From positions 1-45,127 of the forward strand of contig QHXG01000001.1 of assembly GCA_003222845.1 (NCBI GenBank): DNA of 45,127 bases, read 5' to 3'. The position numbers and the translations under genes are program-made. Below the pieces are notes generated by a model. It was given only the letters and a program-made list of their open reading frames with translations, had not been told where the DNA came from and ran no database searches. This stretch comes from Acidobacteriota bacterium (GTDB lineage Bacteria > Acidobacteriota > Blastocatellia > Pyrinomonadales > Pyrinomonadaceae). How positions within the stretch are numbered: the first letter of the stretch is position 1; each line of letters opens with the position of its first letter. Shown here piece after piece: positions 25,508-35,900 of this stretch.

Positions 25508-28102
25508 ATGAGGAAACGAAAGCAGAGGTATCTTGTCGGGATCATCATTGTCCTGCTGGCCCTGGGCGGCTTCATGATCTATCAGTGGTGGCCCAGGGGG
25601 CCACAGCCTGGCACCGTGCTCGATGAAGCACGGCAGGCGAATCGGCCGGCGAGCTCCTTTCCCGCTGCGGACGAAGACTACTTTCACGACATGGACCAAA
25701 ACCATGACGGTGTAATCACCTTGACGCCCGAGGAAGTCAAAGGGCGGAACACCTGGGTGGTCTGGACCGGCGGCAACGATCGGCTCTGGGACAACCTCAG
25801 TGTCGCGAGTTTCGGGGCACTTGATCTGGTCAAAACGATTTCGTCTTATCCAAATCCCGTCTCCTCAGACCCCAACGACAAGATGAAGTTTAGCCGTGAT
25901 AATCGATGGACCTATTTGGGGCTGGTGAACGAACCTTGCTTTGAAAAAGTGCCGGGCCCTGATCCCGAACGCTTCGGATTGTGGGTCGACAAAAGGAGGC
26001 CCGACTGTCCTCCCGATCCTTTTGAGAATGAATCGAAGTATCCCGGCGTAAAAGTCGGTGCTCGCGGCACGACCTTCGCCGACGGTAAGAGGCTGCCGGT
26101 CGGATCTTTCTATGGTTACGCCACCGGAATTGTCGGGTTAAGGTTGTTTCCCAATCCCGATTTTGATGAAGCAGCGGAAAAGAGATGGGATCCCGAGAGG
26201 TATTACAACGATCCGAACTACTATCAACAGAAAGATCTGGTCCGGCCATTTCGCGTCGGCATGTCATGTGCATTCTGCCACGTTGGACCAAATCCAATGA
26301 AGCCACCGCAGGATTCGGAAAACCCGAAGTGGGAGAATCTCTCGAACAACGTGGGCGCGCAGTACTTTTGGATCGACCGCATCTTCGATTGGAACGCCGA
26401 CCCGTCGAATTACATCTTTCAGATGTTCCATAGCTCGCGCCCGGGGACGCTGGATACATCGCTGGTCTCGACGGACAACATCAATAACCCGCGCACGATG
26501 AACGCTATCTATAATCTGTGGCCGCGTCTGGATCAGGCAACACGCTTCGGCAGGGAGACGTTGGCTCCGCCCGGCACCGGCAGCGGCAATAACAAACAAC
26601 TTAATGACTACGTGCCGCCGAATTCACCCCTGGCCCAATTCTTCACGCCGCCGTCAACCGTGTTGTCGCCGCGCGTGCTCAAGGACGCTGCCGATTCGGT
26701 CGGTGCGTTGGGGGCGCTCAATCGCGTCTACCTTAACATCGGTCTCTTTAGCGAAGAATGGCTCTTGCATTTCAGGCCGCTAATCGGCGGAAAGAAAATC
26801 TCGCCAATTGAAATAGCGGTAGCGCGCAAGAACTCCGGTTACTGGGAAGCGACGGAGGCGCAAACTCCGAACATGGCGCTCTTCTTTCTGCGGACCACCG
26901 ACCCGCATAAATTGAAAGACGCACCCGGCGGCGACGCGTATCTAACCAAGAATACTGCCCAGCTCGAACGAGGTAAAACCGTCTTTGCCGAAAATTGCGC
27001 GCGCTGTCATTCGAGCAAATTGCCCAGGCCGGATCAGCAAAAAAAGATTTTTGACGCAATCGGCTGCGCGGGCCCTGATTATCTCCAATGCTGGGGCGAA
27101 TACTGGGCCTGGACCAAGACCGACGAATTCAAGTCAAAAATGCGCGCAATCGTCAGCGCGCCGGATTTTCTCGACCGCAATTATCTCTCGGCCGAGTTCC
27201 GCGTTCCGGTGACGCTCCTGCAAACAAACGCGTGCAGCCCGTTGGCGACAAACGCGCTTCGGGACAACATCTGGGACAACTTTTCTTCCGAGACTTATAA
27301 GAATTTACCTTCAGTAGGTACGATCAAAGTCTACGATCCAGTCACCGGCGAGGCGAAAGATTACGCGATGCGCGGTGGCGGTCGAGGTTACACGCGCCCG
27401 GCGTCGCTGATTAGTCTTTGGTCCACCGCGCCGTTTCTTTTGAACAACTCAGTCGGGCGTTGTTTGAATCCAACCGCGCCGAATGACGACTACAATCCCG
27501 CGCCGTCGGTCGAGAAGCGTTTGGCTGCGTTTCAAGACGGTATCGAGAAAATGCTCTGGCCCGCAAAGCGAGAAAAGGATTCCGTCTTAGGCGATAAAGT
27601 ACCGGGTGTTATCGATCGCACGACGCAGATTTCGTACATCAGCATCCCAGCCGGTTATTTACCTGAAAGCCTGCAGCAGGGCTGGCTGTCCTGGCTGTTT
27701 CCGCGTTTGTTCCCGCGTTTGTTTGACGAGGACAACGGACTGCGACTTGGTCCAATTCCGCGTGGGGCGCCGGTCAGTCTGATCGCGAATCTGATGGTCC
27801 GGCCCGAAGAGATGGGCTTCTGGGCCCGCCTTGAGCACGATAAAGAGTTGAAGAGGGTAATCTTTGGAATCAGAGGCGATCTGATGAAGCTGGGCAAACA
27901 ACGTCCGAACGAGAGCGAAGACGATTACAACAACCGCGCTCGAGAAGTTTTCAAGCCGCTCGCATCGCAATTGATGACCTTGAGTAAATGTCCGGATTAT
28001 ATCGTCAACCGCGGGCACTACTTCGGGACGGGCTATGACAATGAAGCGGCGCTTAGCGATGAGGATAAGAAAGCGCTGATCGAGTTCCTGAAAACCTTCT
28101 AA
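25508..28102 (+). CDS. Large membrane-anchored di-heme cytochrome c
   Basis: The 864-residue protein has an uncleaved-looking N-terminal anchor (residues 8-27 after KRKQR). An EF-hand-like loop follows at 61-76 (DMDQNHDGVITL), then the conserved-looking block GRNTWVVWTGGNDRLWD. Two haem c attachment motifs are separated by ~240 residues: C254-AFC-H258 and C497-ARC-H501. The second sits in a typical cytochrome-c-like module (RGKTVFAENCARCHSSKLP). The haem motifs require periplasmic maturation, so the bulk should face the periplasm. The two-haem spacing and large size recall the MauG/RoxA-like oxygenases and peroxidases, but I cannot assign an activity. It is the first gene of a tight plus-strand run with a DUF4331 protein, a TPR protein, a GMC flavoenzyme and a protease. 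It has a GAAGGAGCG ribosome-binding site. Confidence 0.85.
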   Translation: MRKRKQRYLVGIIIVLLALGGFMIYQWWPRGPQPGTVLDEARQANRPASSFPAADEDYFHDMDQNHDGVITLTPEEVKGRNTWVVWTGGNDRLWDNLSVASFGALDLVKTISSYPNPVSSDPNDKMKFSRDNRWTYLGLVNEPCFEKVPGPDPERFGLWVDKRRPDCPPDPFENESKYPGVKVGARGTTFADGKRLPVGSFYGYATGIVGLRLFPNPDFDEAAEKRWDPERYYNDPNYYQQKDLVRPFRVGMSCAFCHVGPNPMKPPQDSENPKWENLSNNVGAQYFWIDRIFDWNADPSNYIFQMFHSSRPGTLDTSLVSTDNINNPRTMNAIYNLWPRLDQATRFGRETLAPPGTGSGNNKQLNDYVPPNSPLAQFFTPPSTVLSPRVLKDAADSVGALGALNRVYLNIGLFSEEWLLHFRPLIGGKKISPIEIAVARKNSGYWEATEAQTPNMALFFLRTTDPHKLKDAPGGDAYLTKNTAQLERGKTVFAENCARCHSSKLPRPDQQKKIFDAIGCAGPDYLQCWGEYWAWTKTDEFKSKMRAIVSAPDFLDRNYLSAEFRVPVTLLQTNACSPLATNALRDNIWDNFSSETYKNLPSVGTIKVYDPVTGEAKDYAMRGGGRGYTRPASLISLWSTAPFLLNNSVGRCLNPTAPNDDYNPAPSVEKRLAAFQDGIEKMLWPAKREKDSVLGDKVPGVIDRTTQISYISIPAGYLPESLQQGWLSWLFPRLFPRLFDEDNGLRLGPIPRGAPVSLIANLMVRPEEMGFWARLEHDKELKRVIFGIRGDLMKLGKQRPNESEDDYNNRAREVFKPLASQLMTLSKCPDYIVNRGHYFGTGYDNEAALSDEDKKALIEFLKTF

Positions 28103-28154
28103 TTACCGAGATTCTTCGGAAGAGTCTTGACTAAGCTACGGAAAGGGGACCTTC

Positions 28155-29723
28155 ATGGCCGACCACAACGATCCCAACGCGGTCAATTCGATCTTCTCGG
28201 ACATCGATGTCAGCGCCGCTGACCTTTACGATCTCTTCGGATTTCCGAGCGCCGACACAAATGGCGGCGAAAAGGTCGTAATTGCGTTGACGTTCGCTTC
28301 GGTACCCGAGCCCGGGCTGCTGGACCACGACATGCTTTACCGAATTCAGATCTGCGCCGAGCCGCGCGTCGGACCGCCCGCGCAGGAAGACCACAGCTTG
28401 AAAGCCTTGCTGCGTTACTTCGACGCCCTCAAAGACAAATACCTTGGCCCACTGCGGCCTGCCGAAATTCGCGTTACTACCGATCAATCAAATCGAGCTA
28501 CGATCAGATTTATTGATTTTCCCGGCGGCAGCTTCTCGACGGAAGTTGAGGTCGATAAGGTTCTGACCATCAATACGCCCGATGGCTTTGCGATCAAAAC
28601 ATTCATCGGCGGCCGCGACGATGCTTTCTTCAACGACCTGACCGGATTCTTTCGCTCGATAAATTACGCGCCGCAGTTTTATCACGTGCCCCACACCATG
28701 ACGGAAGCGCGCGAGCTGAAAATTCCGAAGACTTTGCTCGAGCTGGAGGGCAACGATCTTTTTAACTTTGACGCAGCCGATCCTGAATGGGGATATCACG
28801 GTAAGAAACGCAACCTGCCGCCCGGTCCGCTGGCCTGGAACGGCGACAAGTTCCGCAAAGACGAGAATGGCAATTATCGTTTTGTTTACAGCGGCGTTGA
28901 CTGCCAGGCGGGGAAGAACGTCAACGCAATCATTCTGGAAATTCCTCTGGCATTCATTACAAAGTCGCCGTCGGAGCACAGAGTTGTCAACACGTGGGGC
29001 GAAAGCTGGGTGCTGAAGGCCGCCAACAAAGTCGAGACCATACCGGATCACCCGTTCTGGCTGGAACATCCGTTAGTTTTGCTTGACGCTTTCAAGCTCG
29101 ACGCGGAGTTGAAGAAGTATAAGCTGGTCGACACTGATGGGCAGCCATTCGCAGACGCGGCTTTGAGCGAGCGCGAAGACAACCGCCAACTCGGTGCGAA
29201 TAACTTCTGGCTGGCGCCGCATTTCATCAAGCGGCTGGCCCACCTCGGCTGGGGTTTTGGACCATCGATCAGCGCGTTGGGTTTGCAGACCTCGTTCGAT
29301 CACGACAACTCGCCGGTTTCGGTGCACAAGACCTACACTCTGGTAGCCGAAGCATTTTCCCGCGTCAGGAAGACACTTTTTCAGCGACTGAATATGCCCG
29401 ACGATTCCTGGAACCCAAAAGGCTTGAACATTCCTTTGCGACGGCCCATCGAGATCTTCGTGCCGAATGTCTGTGCCATCGACATGGACACGACCGGCAC
29501 CTGGCCCTTCGGACGAAGACCAGAAGATCAGGTCGCGACGCGCTTCCTCTCGATGTTTCTCGACATGGAGGCTGAGTTTAACGGCAAGAAATATCATCTC
29601 GAATTGCTGAACGATCAGTCGTTGTGGGATGCCGCGCCGATTGAGCCGAAAACGCCGCCCAATCCCTTGAAGAATGATAAGGAATTTCTTCCTGACTTTC
29701 CGTACTTGGCGGAACCCTGGTGA
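28155..29723 (+). CDS. DUF4331 domain protein
   Basis: The 522-residue protein starts with the DUF4331 opening pattern (DHNDPNAVNSIFSDIDVSAADLYDLFGFPS). It continues with GEKVVIALTFASVPEPGLLDHDMLYRIQI and later FFNDLTGFFRSINY and the Asn/Gly-rich VVNTWGESW. DUF4331 is a beta-rich domain of unknown function, often near cytochromes and TPR genes. No signal peptide or membrane segment is present, which is unusual for a family commonly found exported. A strong AAAGGGGA sequence lies before ATG 28155. It is 52 bp after the cytochrome gene and 48 bp before the TPR gene, consistent with one operon. Confidence 0.8.
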   Translation: MADHNDPNAVNSIFSDIDVSAADLYDLFGFPSADTNGGEKVVIALTFASVPEPGLLDHDMLYRIQICAEPRVGPPAQEDHSLKALLRYFDALKDKYLGPLRPAEIRVTTDQSNRATIRFIDFPGGSFSTEVEVDKVLTINTPDGFAIKTFIGGRDDAFFNDLTGFFRSINYAPQFYHVPHTMTEARELKIPKTLLELEGNDLFNFDAADPEWGYHGKKRNLPPGPLAWNGDKFRKDENGNYRFVYSGVDCQAGKNVNAIILEIPLAFITKSPSEHRVVNTWGESWVLKAANKVETIPDHPFWLEHPLVLLDAFKLDAELKKYKLVDTDGQPFADAALSEREDNRQLGANNFWLAPHFIKRLAHLGWGFGPSISALGLQTSFDHDNSPVSVHKTYTLVAEAFSRVRKTLFQRLNMPDDSWNPKGLNIPLRRPIEIFVPNVCAIDMDTTGTWPFGRRPEDQVATRFLSMFLDMEAEFNGKKYHLELLNDQSLWDAAPIEPKTPPNPLKNDKEFLPDFPYLAEPW

Positions 29724-29771
29724 TAGACCGGTCTTCAAAACGTTCGTGTCATTTGTAATTGAGGCTGGAAG

Positions 29772-30947
29772 ATGGACCAACTAACTGACTTTGAAGTCGA
29801 GCTGGACAGGATCGACAAAGCTATCGCCGACATCCCTGACCCACTGGCGTGTCCGATGGACGGCGAAAGAGCGACAAAGTTCGTCTATCTGGTTTATCAG
29901 CGCGCCTCGCTCACGGGAAACTTTCGCGAGCTCGAAGATGCCGAGGCGGCCCTCAACACGGCCATTCAGCATCTCGGTCCAGCCGGCGATCTTTATTTTC
30001 TTAAGGCCAATATTGATTTCAAGTTTCATCGGCTTGCGGCTGTGAGACTCGATCTCGAGACGGGCCGGGATCTCCGAGACAGCCCGCAAGGCCGAGCGTT
30101 GCTCTGTGACCTCGGTTTTCAAGAGGGCCGGTACGACGACGCCAGAAAGGGATATGAAGCGCTCATCGACGAAGAGCGAACCTGGGACAATCTGGCTCGC
30201 CTGGGATATCTCAAGTGGAAATTGGGCGACGCTGCGGGCGCCGACCAGTTGTATCTCGAAGCCGAAGATGAACTCACGGCGAAGGAAATGCGGCACTACG
30301 CCTGGGTCGAGCTGCAGAGAGGAGTTTTGAAACTGCGGAGTGGTCGCTACGAAGATGCGTGGACACATTATGATCGCGCCGGCCGTGCTTACTCTGGCCA
30401 TTGGCTTGTTGACGATCACAAAGCTGAATGCTTAGGAGCACAAGGGAAGTTTGCGGAAGCCGCCGTGCTTTACGAACAATGCATCGAGCGCGTGCCGCGG
30501 CCTGAATTTCAACAAGCGCTCGGTGAACTCTACCAGCTTCTCGGCCAGCCTGATCGCGCCGAGTCGTGGAATCAAAAAGCCCTGGCTGCTTATCTGGAAG
30601 CAGCCGAGCGCGGCGGCGTTCACTACTATCATCATCTGGTTGATTTCTATGCGGACGTGCGGGAGGACGGCCCGGAGGCGGTGAAGTGGGCCCGCAAGGA
30701 CATCGAGTTGCGTCGAAACTTCGCAACGCTCGCGGCGCTGGCGTGGGCCTTATATCGCGCGGGCGAGTATGCGGCGGCCCGCGACATGATGGATCAGGCG
30801 CTCGACTCGGGTGCAGCGGATGCGCATCTGTTTTTTCAGGCGGCGACGATTCACCAGGCGGCGCCAACCAACGGCCAGGGCGAGCAGTATTTGCGTATGG
30901 CTGTCGAGCTAAACCCGCATTACCGAAGTTTCCACGTGCACCGATGA
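29772..30947 (+). CDS. Soluble TPR repeat protein
   Basis: The 391-residue protein has no signal peptide and consists of about nine TPR-like helical pairs (ELEDAEAALNTAIQHLGPAG; YEDAWTHYDRAGRAYSG; FAEAAVLYEQCIERVPRPEF; AARDMMDQALDSGAADAH). It starts at ATG 29772 after GGCTGGAAG and ends 6 bp before the GMC gene. It may act as an assembly or docking factor for the neighbouring redox proteins. That role comes only from position and the general behaviour of TPR proteins. Confidence 0.8.
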   Translation: MDQLTDFEVELDRIDKAIADIPDPLACPMDGERATKFVYLVYQRASLTGNFRELEDAEAALNTAIQHLGPAGDLYFLKANIDFKFHRLAAVRLDLETGRDLRDSPQGRALLCDLGFQEGRYDDARKGYEALIDEERTWDNLARLGYLKWKLGDAAGADQLYLEAEDELTAKEMRHYAWVELQRGVLKLRSGRYEDAWTHYDRAGRAYSGHWLVDDHKAECLGAQGKFAEAAVLYEQCIERVPRPEFQQALGELYQLLGQPDRAESWNQKALAAYLEAAERGGVHYYHHLVDFYADVREDGPEAVKWARKDIELRRNFATLAALAWALYRAGEYAAARDMMDQALDSGAADAHLFFQAATIHQAAPTNGQGEQYLRMAVELNPHYRSFHVHR

Positions 30948-30953
30948 AGATCT

Positions 30954-32846
30954 ATGAGCGATCCAGAATTCGATTACATAGTAGTCGGCTCGGGTGCAGG
31001 CGGTGGTCCACTTGCCGCGCGCCTCGCGGAAGCTAAAGAAGGATACAAGGTCCTGCTTTTAGAGGCCGGTGGTGAGGAAGAGCCCTGGACTTATCAGGTG
31101 CCCGTGTTCCACGGCAGTGCTACCGAGGACGAAGAACTGCGCCTCGACCACTATGTGCGGCACTACGAAGACGAGGCGCGTCAGGAGTTGGATCCAAAGT
31201 ATCTTGTGGAGCGAAACGCAGGGCGGCATGGTGTTTACTATCCCCGCGCTCGCACGCTCGGCGGTTGCACTGCGCATTACGCGATGATCATTATCCGCCC
31301 ACACGATAGTGATTGGCGGGCTATCCAGGAGGCTACTGGTGATGCGAGTTGGGCGCCGCGTGAAATGGACAAGTACTTTGCGCGCGTCGAACGCTGGCAA
31401 CAGACTTCCGCCGCTTCCTCCGGCCACGGCAAGGATGGTTGGTTGCCGACCCGCTTTGCGGACGTGATCGAGCTGGCGCGCGAAGCAATCACCCATTTTG
31501 ATCCCGCGATCGGCGAGATCGTCGCCGAAGCCGTGGAGGCCAATCACAAGTTTATGCCGATCCATGTTTGGAATCGGCCTTACTTTCCGATCACGGCGCA
31601 CCTCGAAGCGAAGTTTGATCCGAATGATCTTCGATCTCTCAAACGCCACGGCTTCGGCGCGATCGCGGTGCCGATGGCAATTGACGAAAAGGGGCGTCGC
31701 GCCGGCACGCGCGAACGCATCAACGCCGCCAAGGCGACCGGGCAACTCGAGGTGCGCCTGCATTGCCACGTCACCGAACTCGTGTTCGATGAAAACGACC
31801 CGCTACGCGTCGTCGGCGTTCGCTACCTTCCGGGTGAACGTCTCTATCGCGCCGATCGCGATCCAGATCGGTTTGGACAAGTGACCGGTCCGGCTCAGGA
31901 GGTGCGGGCGAAACGCGAGGTCATCATCTCGGCCGGAGCGTACATCACGCCGCAGTTGCTGATGCTCTCCGGCATCGGACCGCGAGCAGAATTGGAGCGG
32001 CCCGAAATCGATATTCCGGTGCGGGCCGATCTTCCCGGGGTTGGCAAGAATCTGCAAGACCGCTACGAGGTTGGGGTCGTCGCGCAAACCAGGAAGCCAT
32101 TTTCGCTGCTGAAGGTGGCGACGTTTGGCGGGCCAGTACCGAGCGGGACGGACGGCGACGAGTTCTTTGAAGAGTGGCGCAACCACGGCAAAGGGCTCTA
32201 CGCCACGAACGGCGCGGTCATCGGCTTTACGGCAAAGTCCAGTGTCGCGGAGGACGACGAGCCTGATCTCTTCATCTTCGGCGTCCCCGGCGCATTCGTC
32301 GGCTACTACACCGGCTGGTCCATTGACGCAGTCAAACCGCCTCACGACACGTGGACCTGGCTGTTGCTCAAAGCGCACGCGCGTTTTCGCGGCCAGGTCA
32401 CGCTGACTTCAAACAATCCGCTTGACCCGCCGCACGTCGATTTCAAGTATTTCGAGCGCGACCAAAGCGGCAAGCTCACGCGTGAGGCCGAACTGGATCT
32501 CCAGGCGATGCGCGATGGCATCGGCATCATCAACAAGCTGCTAAGAGGATCGACACACGAATTGAAATTGCATCCGAGAATAATGGAAAACGTCGACCTG
32601 GAAACAGAAGCAGGGGTAGATAAATTCGTCGAGGATCGCGCTTGGGGCCACCACGCTTCCTGCACCTGCAAGATTGGCGGTGACAATGACAAGGAGGCCG
32701 TGCTCGATTCTGCTTTTCGCGTGCGCGGCGTGACGGGACTCAGGGTAGTTGACGCATCGGTGTTCCCGAGAATTCCTGGATTCTTCGTGGTCATGCCGAT
32801 CTATATGATCGCTGAGAAAGCAGCGGACGTTATCCTTCGTGAATGA
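30954..32846 (+). CDS. GMC family FAD-dependent oxidoreductase
   Basis: This 630-residue flavoenzyme has the N-terminal dinucleotide-binding fold (FDYIVVGSGAGGGPLAARLAE, glycines at 12-18). A GMC signature follows (ARTLGGCTAHYAMIIIRPHDSDW), as does the second GMC motif (SAGAYITPQLLMLSGIG). The C-terminal catalytic region reads GHHASCTCKIG (His566-His567). The segment that usually carries the second active-site residue reads DASVFPRIPGFFVVMPIYM, with Phe where many GMC enzymes have Asn or His. GMC enzymes oxidise alcohols, sugars or sterols; the substrate here is unknown. No signal peptide is present. The 6-bp gap from the TPR gene and the upstream cytochrome suggest an electron route, as in FAD-dehydrogenase/cytochrome pairs, but the compartments do not obviously match. 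Confidence 0.92.
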   Translation: MSDPEFDYIVVGSGAGGGPLAARLAEAKEGYKVLLLEAGGEEEPWTYQVPVFHGSATEDEELRLDHYVRHYEDEARQELDPKYLVERNAGRHGVYYPRARTLGGCTAHYAMIIIRPHDSDWRAIQEATGDASWAPREMDKYFARVERWQQTSAASSGHGKDGWLPTRFADVIELAREAITHFDPAIGEIVAEAVEANHKFMPIHVWNRPYFPITAHLEAKFDPNDLRSLKRHGFGAIAVPMAIDEKGRRAGTRERINAAKATGQLEVRLHCHVTELVFDENDPLRVVGVRYLPGERLYRADRDPDRFGQVTGPAQEVRAKREVIISAGAYITPQLLMLSGIGPRAELERPEIDIPVRADLPGVGKNLQDRYEVGVVAQTRKPFSLLKVATFGGPVPSGTDGDEFFEEWRNHGKGLYATNGAVIGFTAKSSVAEDDEPDLFIFGVPGAFVGYYTGWSIDAVKPPHDTWTWLLLKAHARFRGQVTLTSNNPLDPPHVDFKYFERDQSGKLTREAELDLQAMRDGIGIINKLLRGSTHELKLHPRIMENVDLETEAGVDKFVEDRAWGHHASCTCKIGGDNDKEAVLDSAFRVRGVTGLRVVDASVFPRIPGFFVVMPIYMIAEKAADVILRE

Positions 32847-32889
32847 GCGCAAGGTGCGTTGATTGATGTAGCCGGCGGACGGATGTTTG

Positions 32890-32940
32890 GTTCAAACTTT
32901 AGTTTGGCGTTTCGTGGAAGAAGCAACCTAAAGGTTGAAC
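32890..32940. repeat. Imperfect 17-bp inverted repeat between GMC and protease genes
   Basis: The left arm GTTCAAACTTTAGTTTG (32890-32906) pairs with CAACCTAAAGGTTGAAC (32924-32940) at 15 of 17 positions across a 17-base loop. It lies in the 134-bp gap between the GMC gene and the protease gene and could attenuate or terminate transcription there. It has no T-tract, so it is not a classical Rho-independent terminator. Confidence 0.7.
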
Positions 32941-32980
32941 TCTATACACCGTGGGAAGCAATAGATGAATGGAGGCTATC

Positions 32981-35900
32981 ATGGCAAGCTCGAATCGTAT
33001 CCTGGTAAAGCTCAGGCCAACGGTCGGGTTGGCGGCTGCTGCACCGCGCGCGAATCTGCGACCGCTTCACGCAAGCGCTCCACAGACACAAGCGTTTGGA
33101 CTCTCGTCCGAGCCGTCGTGGTTCCTGGCGGATTTGCCCGATACTGGCGGACCGAATCCCTGGGACTTGGCCCATGCGCGAGTGGCGGATCAGCTAGGCA
33201 TTGACGAGTCCGCGGTGCTATTCGCTGAGCCCGATTTGGATCAGCGTTTCGATGATGGTAGTGAGGCGACTCCCATCGGCGGCGTTGGTCAGGCGGCAGC
33301 GGCCGCGGCGGGAAGTCACACTCCGCAGGATTCAGGTCACAACAAAGCGGTCGGCCCATCGGTCGCTTGGCACTTGGAAGATTCTTTTTCGCAACTCAAA
33401 GGGGCGCGCAACGCAGTTCAATTTTCGAATCCGCTCACGCGCATCGCGCACATCGACACGGGTTACGATCGCAGGCACGTGGCGAAGCCGGATCACATCG
33501 TGCTCGAGCATAGCTTCGTTGAAGGTGATCCCGATCCTAACAGGGCAGAGTCTCGGGCTGCACTTGGATTATTACCGCAGAACCTTGATCACGGCACCGG
33601 CACGATTGGAATTCTGGCGGGCCGTGCCGTTCCGCTAGGTCTAGGTGAGTTTTCAGGTGGAGCACCGGATGCCGAAATTGTGACGCTGCGGATCGCTGAC
33701 TCGGTCATCCTTTTCAAAACAAGCGCGTTTGCTCAGGCGCTGCAATTTGCCATCGACAACAACTGCGACGTCGTGTCGATCAGCATGGGTGGTCTGCCTT
33801 CGAAAGCGTGGAGCGAGCTGGTGAATAAGGCATACGAGGCCGGCATCTGCATCTGCGCCGCCGCGGGCAACAACATTGGCGGATTTCCCACGCACCACGT
33901 CGTTTACCCAGCGCGATACCATCGCACGATCGCGGTGTGCGGCGTCATGGCAAATGGGCAACCTTATTACAACATTACTGATCGGCAGCTCGAGGGAAGT
34001 TGGGGGCCTGATAGTTCGATGACGGCGGCGATTGCCGCCTACACGCCAAATATTCCATGGCCTGTTTTCCGTCAAAGCCCTGAGATCCGTGAGAACGGTG
34101 AAGGCACATCGGCAGCTACTCCGCAGGTGGCAGCAGCCGTCGCGCTTTGGATCGAGAAGCACAAAGATTTTCTGAAGCGCGATTGGCGCCGCGTTGAAGC
34201 TGTGCGCAACGCGCTCTTCTCTTCTGCCAAAGGCGCGGACCGGCAGCATTTCGGCAACGGCATCCTGCAAGCCAACGCGGCGTTGGCAATCGCGCCAAAT
34301 CTCAATCTGCCGCAGACGCCGCCCGATAACGATTCGTTCTCGTTCCTGCGCGTGCTCACCGGCTTGGGTGTCGCGGACGCGCCGCCGCGCGAGCATATGT
34401 TCAATCTGGAACTCACGCAGCTCTATTTAACGAGTCCTGAATTGCAGAAGATCGTGCCGGACCCGGAGAGAGAAGTGAAGGACGCTGACGTGCGCAAATT
34501 CATGGAAGCCGTGGTCCATGACGACAAAGCGTCGCTGGCGCTACGAAAACAGATCGCAAATCGATATTCACTGGTTGTCGGGGCTGCGGTTCAGGGGGCG
34601 CCGAAAGAAGTCGTTGCGCCACCGCAAGCGGCCTGCAATCCGAAGGTCAGTATGTCGAATCCGCCCTTCCGCCGCATCCGCACTTACGCTGTGGATCCGA
34701 GTTTGTCGACCCAACTCGCGACTGCCGGGATCAATGAAGTCGCGCTGAAAGTACGATGGGAAAAACTCGAGCCCGGACCGAAAGGCGAATACCTCGAAGT
34801 CGCGGACACCGATGCTACGGGCGTCACTTACGATCCCGTCAACCTGGATGAGCCCTGGCTGCTGGCGCAGGATGGCTGTCCCCCTACCGAAGGTAATCCA
34901 TGGTTTCATCAACAGATGGTTTACGCAGTTGCCATGAATACGATTCAGCATTTTGAGCGGTCGTTGGGCCGGCCAGTCCTTTGGCGGCCGCAAATCAATC
35001 CCAACAACGAGTTTGACGATAGTCAGTTCGTGCGCCGCTTGAGCGTGCGCCCGCACGCTCTGCGTCAGGCAAATGCTTTTTACAGCCCGCAAGACATCGC
35101 GTTGTTGTTTGGCTACTTTGAGGCGGGGCCGGACGATCCCGGCGATCATGTTCCCGGCAGCACGGTTTACGCGTGTCTGTCGCATGACATCGTGGCCCAC
35201 GAGACGACGCACGCGATACTCGATGGCATGCACCGACGTTTCAACGAACCGACCAACCCTGACGCGTTGGCCTTGCACGAAGGGTTCGCGGATATCGTGG
35301 CGCTGATGCAGCATTTCACTATCGCTGAAATTCTGGAAAACGAAATTAGGAGGACCCGCGGTGACCTCGAGGCAGAATCAATTCTCGGCAGTTTGGCGGT
35401 GCAGTTTGGCCATGCGACCGGAGAGCGCGGGGGTCTGCGCGACGCAATCGGCAAGTTTGATGAGAACGGCAAGTGGACGCGGCTCAAACCCGATCCGGCG
35501 GATTACAAAAACGTGATGCCGCCGCACTCTCGCGGCGCGATTCTGGTGGCTGCGGTATTCGACGCCTTCCTTGCGATCTATGAGACCCGCACGGCGGACC
35601 TGCTGCGGATTTACACGGGCGGTAGCAGCGTCTTGCCCGAGGGAGCGATTCATCCCGACTTGGTCCGTCGTTTAGCTGCCGAGGCGGTGAAATCCGCGAC
35701 GCACATTTTGAACATGTGCATCCGCGCCCTGGACTATATTCCGCCGGTTGATATTACTTTTGGCGAATATTTGCGCGGCCTGATCACGGCTGATTCCGAT
35801 CTGGTTGAGGACGATCGTTACAACTATCGCGTGGCGTTCGTCGAGGCCTTTCGCCGGCGCGGGATTTACCCGCTGGACCTGCCGACGCTGTCCGTCGATA

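Noticed and set aside
25508-28102. Naming the cytochrome as rubber oxygenase RoxA
   Set aside because: Only the two-haem layout and a few motif-like blocks suggest it; without an alignment this would be over-assignment.
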